Part shown: positions 1 to 4,382 of the stretch, piece after piece
How positions within the stretch are numbered: the first letter of the stretch is position 1
How the letters are laid out: every line of letters begins with the position of its first letter
Source: Thiobacillus sp.
GTDB lineage: Bacteria > Pseudomonadota > Gammaproteobacteria > Burkholderiales > Thiobacillaceae
Assembly: GCA_020216925.1 (NCBI GenBank)
Contig: JAIWOL010000184.1
Coordinates: 1 to 5,443, forward strand
Direction of reading: 5' to 3'
DNA: 5,443 nucleotides
Made by a program: the position numbers and the translations under genes
Notes under the pieces: model-generated
The model's input: only the letters and a program-made list of their open reading frames with translations
Database searches by the model: none
Told to the model about the DNA's origin: nothing

Positions 1-40
1 CTTGCTGCGCAAGTTGTTCGGTTTCAGCAGGGCGGGGCAT
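1..40 (-). CDS. Start of a leftward gene, probably a transcriptional repressor (partial)
   Basis: An ATG on the minus strand at 40-38 opens a frame with no stop to the window edge, reading MPRPAETEQLAQQ. Thirteen codons are too few to identify a family. A weak purine-rich GGAAAA stretch lies about 11 bases upstream, so the ribosome binding site is not strong. The reason to believe in the gene is its context: a plausible sigma-70 promoter (74-103) points at it, and a dense set of palindromic operator-like repeats surrounds that promoter. This is the typical arrangement of an autorepressing TetR- or MarR-type regulator. The short polar N-terminus is compatible with a TetR-family protein, but that is only inference. 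Confidence 0.45.
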   Translation of the reverse strand, partial: MPRPAETEQLAQQ

Positions 41-58
41 GTTCACTTTTTTCCATAC

Positions 59-75
59 GTTCACGTAACGTGAAC
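59..75. repeat. Perfect palindrome, operator A
   Basis: GTTCACGT and ACGTGAAC flank a single central A at 67, giving two perfect 8-base arms in 17 bases. It overlaps the -10 box and predicted start site of the leftward promoter. Size and symmetry suit a dimeric helix-turn-helix repressor of the TetR kind. It resembles a chromosomal parS site only loosely, because parS has a CACGTG centre without the extra base. Confidence 0.75.
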
Positions 76-103
76 ATTAGGATTAAATGAACAAGGGGGT
101 CAA
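74..103 (-). promoter_or_regulatory. Candidate sigma-70 promoter for the leftward edge gene
   Basis: On the minus strand a -35 box TTGACC (103-98) is followed after 18 bases by TAATGT (79-74). Transcription would start near position 67, giving a leader of about 27 bases before the ATG at 40. The -10 box overlaps the end of the palindrome at 59-75, so a protein bound there would block polymerase. The match is moderate and no experimental evidence is available. Confidence 0.4.
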
Positions 104-120
104 GACATTTGTTCAATATA

Positions 121-151
121 TTTTCATGTTCACGTTACGCGAACATGAAAA
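121..151. repeat. Long imperfect palindrome, operator B
   Basis: Fifteen-base arms centred on T136 are complementary except for one mismatch (A132 against C140). The core GTTCACGT-T-ACGCGAAC differs from operator A only in the central base and one arm position, so both are likely bound by the same protein. The arms extend outward through CATG into short T and A runs. It lies upstream of the -35 box of the leftward promoter, 69 bp centre-to-centre from operator A. Confidence 0.75.
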
Positions 152-162
152 ACAAGTGAACA

Positions 163-363
163 CCGGGGCACCCTGAAGCCGGACTCATGGGGTGTCCGCC
201 ATCAATCAAGGCTTTGCCTGACAGACACAAGATGCTCATGGGCTTAACGGTGCTGCTCACCCACCCATGTTTGCCACACCTTCGGCAAATATGGATAAGC
301 CCGATCTGAATCGCCCCCGATTCCCTGCGGGCGCCCGGGGCGTTCGCCGACCGGACCGAAACG
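163..363. other. Non-coding stretch between operator array and sqr 3' end
   Basis: No convincing gene is seen on either strand; the few ATG-initiated frames are under 35 codons, lack ribosome binding sites and run into the operator array. The stretch holds a stem-loop at 265-294 (listed separately) and a smaller hairpin, GAATCG/CGATTC at 308-323 with a four-base loop, next to a GGGCGCCC palindrome at 330-337. These lie just downstream of the sqr stop codon and might end its transcript, but no T-run follows them on the minus strand, so a canonical intrinsic terminator is absent. Confidence 0.5.
265..294. repeat. Inverted repeat, 11-bp stem with 8-base loop
   Basis: CCATGTTTGCC (265-275) pairs with GGCAAATATGG (284-294) around the loop ACACCTTC. 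As plus-strand RNA every position pairs, one of them as G-U; as minus-strand RNA that position is an A-C mismatch. No T-run follows on either side. It could be an RNA structure, a processing or termination element 70 bases beyond sqr, or a protein-binding site. Confidence 0.5.
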
Positions 364-1632
364 CTATTTGAGTTTCTTGATGCCCATCATGCCGAGCACG
401 TATTTCTCGTACAGCGGTTCGGTCGAGCCTTTTTTCATCTTGTTCATGAAGTACTTCTCGAACGCCACCTTGGCCAGGTGCACCCACTTGCCCTGTTTGA
501 ACCAGTTGACGTTGCGCGGCGGAATCTGCGGCAGCGCGACGAAGGCGGCGCCGGTGTCGCCGAAGTCGGCGAGGCAAATCGCGTTCCAGGTGGCTTTCTT
601 TTCCGGTTCGCGGCCGTCGAGCAGCGCCCGGATGTTGTGTACGGCGGCGGTAACCATGGATTCGATCATGTAGCCGGTCTTGGGCGTGCCGGTGGGCACC
701 GGGGTGGTTTCGACCGGCGGTATGGCAACGCATACGCCAACGGAGAATATGTTTCCGAACTTGGGATTGCGCTGGTAGGGGTCGATGACGACGAAGCCGC
801 GCGGGTTGGTCAGGCCGTCGATACCGGATACCGCATCGATGCCCTTGAACGCCGGCAGCATCATCGAGTAGGCAAACGGCAGTTCGTGTTCCTTGACAAC
901 TTCGCCCCGGTCGTTGTGTTCGGACACGAACATCTTGCCGGCTTCTACCCGGTTGACCTTGGCATTGCAGATCCACTTGATGTGGCGCTCGCGCAGGGCG
1001 GATTCCATCAGGCCGCGCGAATCGCCCACGCCGCCCAGGCCCAGGTGTCCGATGTAGGGTTCGGCCGTGACGAAAGTCATCGGCACGCGGTCGCGGATTT
1101 TCCGTTTCCGGAGATCGGTATCCATGATCATTGCAAACTCATAGGCCGGGCCGTAACACGAGGCGCCCTGCACCGCGCCGACGATGACGGGGCCGGGATT
1201 TTCGACGAAATCCGCCCAGGCCTTGCCCGAATGCTCGGCGTGCTCGACGGTGCACACCGACTGGGTATGTCCTTCAGGGCCGAGGCCCGGCACCTCGTCG
1301 AAGGCGAGCTTGGGCCCGGTGGCGATGACGAGGTAATCGTAGTCGATGGCGCGACCGTCGAGCAGTTCGACCTGGTTTTGCTCGGGATGCACGCGCGCGA
1401 CGCCGACGGGGATGAACTCGATGCCTTTTTTGTTGAGGTATTTAGCCGCGTCGATCGTAATGTCGTCGCGCTTGCGCCAGTTGACCCCCACCCAGGGGTT
1501 GGATGGCGTGAACTGGAAATACGGCTGGTTGGAAATGACGGTGACGCGGTCTTCCCTGCGCGCCGATTCGCGCATTTCGTAGGCCATGGTCATGCCGCCG
1601 ACGCCGGCGCCAAGGATGAGAATGTGTGCCAA
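364..1632 (-). CDS. sqr: Sulfide:quinone oxidoreductase
   Basis: This 422-residue membrane-associated flavoprotein oxidises sulfide to sulfane sulfur or polysulfide and passes electrons to quinone. The N-terminus has the FAD-binding motif GAGVGG (residues 8-13), followed by an IATGP motif (103-107). The three cysteines of the SQR active site are present as C127 (SVCTVEH), C159 (GASCYGPAYE) and C353 (NAICLADFGD), and H131 and H196 sit at conserved places. The stretch VETTPVPTGTPKTGYMIE (308-324) is diagnostic of the family. An amphipathic C-terminus (about 383-402) fits a membrane anchor. Sequence and length recall the Acidithiobacillus ferrooxidans and Aquifex enzymes (from memory). The third cysteine and absence of a signal peptide argue against flavocytochrome c sulfide dehydrogenase. 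The start is TTG, chosen because AGGAG lies 8 bases upstream and the protein then begins MAHILILGAG as in relatives. It is divergent from the activator gene and has its own sigma-54 promoter. Confidence 0.95.
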   Translation of the reverse strand: MAHILILGAGVGGMTMAYEMRESARREDRVTVISNQPYFQFTPSNPWVGVNWRKRDDITIDAAKYLNKKGIEFIPVGVARVHPEQNQVELLDGRAIDYDYLVIATGPKLAFDEVPGLGPEGHTQSVCTVEHAEHSGKAWADFVENPGPVIVGAVQGASCYGPAYEFAMIMDTDLRKRKIRDRVPMTFVTAEPYIGHLGLGGVGDSRGLMESALRERHIKWICNAKVNRVEAGKMFVSEHNDRGEVVKEHELPFAYSMMLPAFKGIDAVSGIDGLTNPRGFVVIDPYQRNPKFGNIFSVGVCVAIPPVETTPVPTGTPKTGYMIESMVTAAVHNIRALLDGREPEKKATWNAICLADFGDTGAAFVALPQIPPRNVNWFKQGKWVHLAKVAFEKYFMNKMKKGSTEPLYEKYVLGMMGIKKLK

Positions 1633-1640
1633 GGTGCAAT

Positions 1641-1645
1641 CTCCT
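1641..1645 (-). promoter_or_regulatory. Ribosome binding site that fixes the TTG start of sqr
   Basis: AGGAG on the minus strand is followed by an 8-base spacer and then TTG GCA CAC. No ATG or GTG in frame nearby would keep the whole FAD-binding motif at the usual distance from the N-terminus, so this site supports the TTG start. Confidence 0.8.
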
Positions 1646-1667
1646 GTTGTTGGGATGGCTACGCCAC

Positions 1668-1683
1668 AGCAACCCGCGTGCCA
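1668..1683 (-). promoter_or_regulatory. Sigma-54 (-24/-12) promoter of sqr
   Basis: The minus strand reads TGGCACG, then CGGG, then TTGCT, which matches the sigma-54 consensus TGGCACG-N4-TTGCW at every defined base. The invariant GG (1682-1681) and GC (1670-1669) have correct spacing. Transcription is predicted to begin near 1657, leaving a leader of about 24 bases that contains the AGGAG site. The divergent neighbour is a sigma-54 activator, which makes a chance match very unlikely. Confidence 0.92.
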
Positions 1684-1728
1684 CGTCTAAGCCTGATATT
1701 TTGCGAGCCTTCCCGCCGCACGCCCGGT

Positions 1729-1757
1729 TTGACATGTCATCAATGTCATGTCATTTT
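1729..1757 (+). promoter_or_regulatory. Possible promoter of the activator gene
   Basis: A perfect -35 box TTGACA (1729-1734) is followed after 17 bases by CATTTT (1752-1757), a poor -10 box that matches consensus at three of six positions. Transcription would start near 1764, only a few bases before the preferred ATG, implying an almost leaderless mRNA; this agrees with the lack of a visible ribosome binding site. The boxes lie within the TGTCAT cluster, so bound activator would repress its own gene. Confidence 0.3.
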
Positions 1758-1774
1758 GCAAAAAATGTCATGAC
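1730..1774. promoter_or_regulatory. TGTCAT repeat cluster, likely enhancer (UAS) for the activator
   Basis: ATGTCAT occurs four times (1734-1740, 1743-1749, 1748-1754, 1765-1771). Two copies belong to perfect palindromes: TGACATGTCA (1730-1739) and GTCATGAC (1767-1774). A third, TGTCATGTCA (1744-1753), is one base short of symmetry. Relative to the predicted sqr start these palindromes are centred at about -78 and -114, the normal range for sigma-54 enhancer sites. They also overlap the 5' end of the activator gene, so autoregulation is likely. The assignment to the Fis-type domain of the adjacent protein is inference. Confidence 0.7.
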
Positions 1775-3080
1775 GGGATCATCCGTGGACCTGGACCTCA
1801 AAAGCCTCATCGACACCCATGACCAGCCCTTCGTGGTGATCGACCGCGACTACCGCATCATCGCCGCCAACCAGCGCTATTGCGACAGCCACGGCATTTC
1901 GCCGGACACGGTCATCGGCCGCCGCTGCCACGAAGTCTCGCACCACTCCGACCGTCCCTGCCATGAAAACGGCGAGGATTGCCCCCACCGGGCGCTGTTC
2001 GGGCGCGGCGAATCGGTCGAGGTGGTTCACACCCATTTCCACGCCGACGATCAGCCCGAGCGCACCCGCATCCGCGGCCACCGGTTGCGCGGCGCAAGCG
2101 GCGAAATCTTTCTTGGCGAACAGATGTTTCCCCTGGAAACCGAACCGGGCAGCCAGTGCAACACGCTGCAGATGGTGGGGCGTTCGTCCGCTTTTCTCGA
2201 ATGCGTGGATCAACTCGCGCGCGTGGCCGAATCCGAAGCCTCGATCCTGCTGTACGGCGAATCCGGCGTCGGCAAGGAACTGGCGGCGCGCTTCATCCAT
2301 GCGCGCTCCAACCGCGCCGGCGGCGCATTCATCGTCATCAATTGCGCGGCCGTGCCGGAAAGCCTGTTCGAAAGCGAGTTGTTCGGTCACGAGCGTGGCG
2401 CGTTCTCCGGCAGCGGCGGCCTGAAAAAGGGCCTGTTCGAGCTGGCCGACGGCGGCATGCTGTTTCTCGACGAAGTGGGCGAGATTCCCCTCGCCATGCA
2501 GGCCAAGCTCCTGCGCGTGCTGGAAACCGGCGAATTCCGGCGCGTCGGCGGTACGCAAACGCTCACCGCCGACGTGCGCGTAATCTCCGCCACCAACCGG
2601 CGGCTCCTCGACGAAGTCGATGCCGGCCGCTACCGTCTGGATCTGTATTACCGCCTGGCCGGCATCGACGTGGAACTGCCGCCTTTGCGCACACGCCTTG
2701 CCGACCTGCCGGAACTGGCCGATTTTCTGCTCAAGCGCCTCAGCGGCGGGCAGCGTGTCTACCGGCTTGCGCCGGATGCGCTGGCGGCGCTGCAGACCTA
2801 CGATTTCCCCGGCAACGTGCGCGAACTGCGCAACCTGCTGCAACACGCCGCCATCCACTGCCGCGACGGCCTCATCCACGCCGCCGACCTGCGTCTGCCC
2901 GCGCACCCTCCCGCCGTCGCCCCGCGTGCCGTTGCAGGTTCGCTGCGCGACCTCGAACGCGCCCATCTGCAACAACTCCTGGACACGCACGGCGGCCATC
3001 GCGCCCGCGTCGCCGCCGCGCTCGGCATCACCGAACGCACGCTGTACCGCAAGCTCAAGCAATACGGGCTGGGCCGCTGA
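1770..3080 (+). CDS. fisR: Sigma-54-dependent activator with cysteine sensor domain, FisR-like
   Basis: A 436-residue cytoplasmic enhancer-binding protein. The N-terminal PAS-like domain (about 8-120) holds C53, C64 and C71 in the pattern RRCHEV-PCHE-DCPH. These are the same positions I recall for the persulfide-sensing cysteines of Cupriavidus FisR, and this supports the ATG at 1770; in-frame ATGs at 1734 and 1743 are alternatives, all without a clear ribosome binding site. The AAA+ domain (about 135-360) has Walker A GESGVGKE (163-170), Walker B LFLDE (231-235), sensor I ATN (274-276), the arginine-finger region DLYYRL (R295) and sensor [10 protein letters not shown] (R351). The sigma-54 contact loop is GAFSGS (210-215) instead of GAFTGA. 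A Fis-type helix-turn-helix ends the protein (about 393-434, [22 protein letters not shown]). No phosphoacceptor receiver domain is present, so activation is likely by direct ligand or thiol chemistry. It probably activates the divergent sqr. Confidence 0.9.
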   Translation: MTGSSVDLDLKSLIDTHDQPFVVIDRDYRIIAANQRYCDSHGISPDTVIGRRCHEVSHHSDRPCHENGEDCPHRALFGRGESVEVVHTHFHADDQPERTRIRGHRLRGASGEIFLGEQMFPLETEPGSQCNTLQMVGRSSAFLECVDQLARVAESEASILLYGESGVGKELAARFIHARSNRAGGAFIVINCAAVPESLFESELFGHERGAFSGSGGLKKGLFELADGGMLFLDEVGEIPLAMQAKLLRVLETGEFRRVGGTQTLTADVRVISATNRRLLDEVDAGRYRLDLYYRLAGIDVELPPLRTRLADLPELADFLLKRLSGGQRVYRLAPDALAALQTYDFPGNVRELRNLLQHAAIHCRDGLIHAADLRLPAHPPAVAPRAVAGSLRDLERAHLQQLLDTHGGHRARVAAALGITERTLYRKLKQYGLGR

Positions 3081-3109
3081 GCGACATGCCCTGCTCCGGC
3101 TGCGCACGA

Positions 3110-3139
3110 TTGACAGCCCGCCTCCGCCCCGGCCAGAAT
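3110..3139 (+). promoter_or_regulatory. Candidate sigma-70 promoter between fisR and the exporter
   Basis: A perfect -35 box TTGACA (3110-3115) is followed after 18 bases by CAGAAT (3134-3139), which keeps the important second A and final T of the -10 box. Transcription would start near 3146. It would read through a structured stretch to the terminator at 3266-3308 and, on read-through, into the small ORF and exporter gene. The spacer is very GC-rich, which weakens the call. Confidence 0.4.
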
Positions 3140-3145
3140 GCGGCC

Positions 3146-3308
3146 ATGGTTCGCTTCGACTCCCTGCCCGTGATCATTCGCCGCCTGCCGTCGCGCGTGT
3201 GGCCGCGCATGCGCGCGTCCGGGCCTGAGGAATGCTGATCCCGCTGTAAACAACGCATTTCCCCGAAAGGCCGCGCTCCCCGAAAAGGTTCGCGGCCTTT
3301 TTGTTTTG
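3146..3308 (+). ncRNA. Possible small RNA or attenuated leader upstream of the exporter
   Basis: A candidate promoter and an intrinsic terminator bracket about 160 bases with no credible gene. A 30-codon ATG frame at 3145-3237 has no ribosome binding site and would start at the predicted transcript end. The RNA can form a stem at CGCGCATGCGCG (3204-3215) and another between GGAATGC (about 3229-3235) and GCATTTCC (3255-3262), before the terminator hairpin. I recognise no known riboswitch. It may equally be just the 3' untranslated region of fisR plus an unused promoter-like sequence. Confidence 0.25.
3266..3308 (+). terminator. Strong intrinsic terminator
   Basis: AAAGGCCGCG (3266-3275) pairs perfectly with CGCGGCCTTT (3291-3300) over a 15-base loop, followed by the T-rich tail TTTTTGTTTTGT. 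It acts in the plus direction only, as no T-run exists on the other side. It ends transcription from fisR 185 bases after its stop codon, and could also act as an attenuator for the exporter gene if the promoter at 3110 is used. Confidence 0.88.
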
Positions 3309-3329
3309 TCACCCACCCAGGAAAGCACC

Positions 3330-3431
3330 ATGACCCTCATCCGCATCGAGCTGCCGCCGCGTTCCGCCTGCCTGCGCATCGTCTGGCGCGCCCTTGCCGC
3401 GCCCGCCGCCTTGCCCCCGCCCTCGACCTGA
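3330..3431 (+). CDS. Small ORF, 33 residues, upstream of the exporter
   Basis: The frame begins MTLIRIELPPRSACLR and ends in a proline- and alanine-rich tail (ALPPPST). It has a good ribosome binding site, AGGAAA (3319-3324), five bases before the ATG, better than that of most genes here. It ends 17 bases before the exporter start, in a different frame, so translation coupling is possible. It could be a leader peptide controlling the exporter, a genuine small protein, or a chance frame in GC-rich DNA. No signal peptide or clear membrane segment is seen and I do not recognise it. Confidence 0.4.
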   Translation: MTLIRIELPPRSACLRIVWRALAAPAALPPPST

Positions 3432-3448
3432 ACCCGGGAGTTCCCGCC

Positions 3449-4342
3449 ATGTCCGTCCCCGCCGCCTATCTCGGCGTCGTCCTCATCTGGGCCACCACGC
3501 CGCTGGCCATCAAATGGAGCGCGCAGGGCACCGATTTTTCGTTTGCCGTGGCCGCGCGCATGGCCATCGGGCTGGCCGTCGCCGCGCTCGTCCTCGTCGC
3601 CTGGCGTATCGACCTGCCGCTCAATCGCCGCGCCCGCGCCAGCTACGCCGCCGCCGGGCTCGGCATGTTCGGCGCGATGACACTCACCTACTGGGGCGCG
3701 CAATACATTCATTCTGGACTGATCTCGGTGCTGTTCGGCCTGTCGCCGCTGATCACCGGCCTGCTGGCGCTGTTGTGGCTGAAGCACGAATGCCTCACCC
3801 GGGCGAGGCTCGCCGGCATGCTGCTGGGCCTGGGCGGGCTCGCCGTCATTTTCGGCGACAGTCACGAAATGGGCGGGGCCCATGCGCTGGCCGGCGTGCT
3901 CGCCCTGCTCGCCGCCGTGGTGCTGTATTCCGGCAGCCTGGTTTGGGTCAAGCGCATAGGCGACGACAGCCCGCCGCTTGCCACCACCGTGGGCGCGCTC
4001 GCCGTCGCCCTGCCGCTGTTTGCCCTGGTGTGGTGGTGGAACGCCGACGCGCGCGTGCCTGCCAGCGTGCCGCTGCGCGCCGGCGTCGCCATCGTCTACC
4101 TCGGCGTGTTCGGCTCGGTGATCGGCTTTGCGCTGTATTACTACGTGATCAAGCACATGGAAACCGGCAAGGTCGCGCTCATCACCCTGATCACGCCGGT
4201 GCTCGCCCTGCTGCTGGGCAGCGCGGCGAACGGCGAACAGGTGGGCGTGCGCGTCTGGCTGGGCGCGCTGCTGATCGGCCTGGGCCTGAGCGTGCACCAG
4301 TGGCGGGCGTTATCGGGGGTGCTATCGGTGCGGCAACGGTAG
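3449..4342 (+). CDS. EamA/DMT-family permease (drug/metabolite transporter)
   Basis: A 297-residue inner-membrane protein with about ten hydrophobic segments (near 5-23, 31-51, 65-84, 88-111, 118-136, 145-167, 178-197, 209-232, 241-260 and 266-284), arranged as two EamA repeats. Typical family stretches are IWATTPLAIKW at the first helix, SVLFGLSPLITGLLALLWL ending the first repeat, and ALITLITPVLALLLG with the following GE ending the second. The usual bulky-hydrophobic run before that GE is replaced by SAANGE. Such proteins usually export amino acids, nucleotides or other metabolites; the substrate cannot be read from sequence. The ATG is supported by GGGAG eight bases upstream. The gene follows the small ORF and converges on the MocR-type gene with a 40-base gap, where no clear terminator is seen. 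Confidence 0.9.
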   Translation: MSVPAAYLGVVLIWATTPLAIKWSAQGTDFSFAVAARMAIGLAVAALVLVAWRIDLPLNRRARASYAAAGLGMFGAMTLTYWGAQYIHSGLISVLFGLSPLITGLLALLWLKHECLTRARLAGMLLGLGGLAVIFGDSHEMGGAHALAGVLALLAAVVLYSGSLVWVKRIGDDSPPLATTVGALAVALPLFALVWWWNADARVPASVPLRAGVAIVYLGVFGSVIGFALYYYVIKHMETGKVALITLITPVLALLLGSAANGEQVGVRVWLGALLIGLGLSVHQWRALSGVLSVRQR

Positions 4343-4382
4343 CGGCGCGCACGGCGGCATGTAATCGCCATAGCCGGCATTC

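Larger units (their letters stand above)
40..162. promoter_or_regulatory. Nested operator array of eight TGTTCA-type half-sites
   Basis: The half-site TGTTCA or GTTCAC (or its complement) occurs at 41-46, 59-64, 70-75, 88-93, 110-115, 128-133 (as GTTCAC), 141-146 (as GAACAT) and 156-161. They pair as nested inverted repeats. TGTTCACTT (40-48) mirrors AAGTGAACA (154-162). The palindrome centred on 67 mirrors the one centred on 136. TGAACA (88-93) mirrors TGTTCA (110-115). All three pairs share a centre at 101-101.5. The stretch is clearly more AT-rich than its surroundings. It is best read as a multi-site operator controlling the leftward gene and possibly its own repressor; I do not recognise the binding protein. 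Confidence 0.7.

Noticed and set aside
59..75. Similarity to the ParB-binding parS site
   Set aside because: parS (TGTTTCACGTGAAACA) has a CACGTG centre with no extra base; here the arms GTTCACGT and ACGTGAAC flank a single A, so the half-site spacing is wrong.
87..176. 29-codon plus-strand frame beginning ATG AAC AAG
   Set aside because: It has no ribosome binding site and runs straight through operator B; it is more likely chance.
1626..1769. Extending the activator upstream to a GTG at 1626
   Set aside because: This would overlap the sqr start, run through the sigma-54 promoter and enhancer repeats, and add 48 residues with no domain; the cysteine spacing fits a start at 1770.
478..1773. 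Long plus-strand frame opposite sqr (431 codons)
   Set aside because: It is the mirror of a real gene in GC-rich DNA; it shows no recognisable domain and is antisense to a fully convincing sqr.
3145..3237. 30-codon frame MVRFDSLPVIIRR
   Set aside because: No ribosome binding site precedes it and its ATG would coincide with the predicted transcript start; retained only as part of a possible RNA.
3382..3397. A second sigma-54-like element (TGGCGCG followed by TTGC) before the exporter
   Set aside because: The spacing between the GG and GC is one base short and the element lies within the small ORF, so it does not fit the strict sigma-54 geometry.
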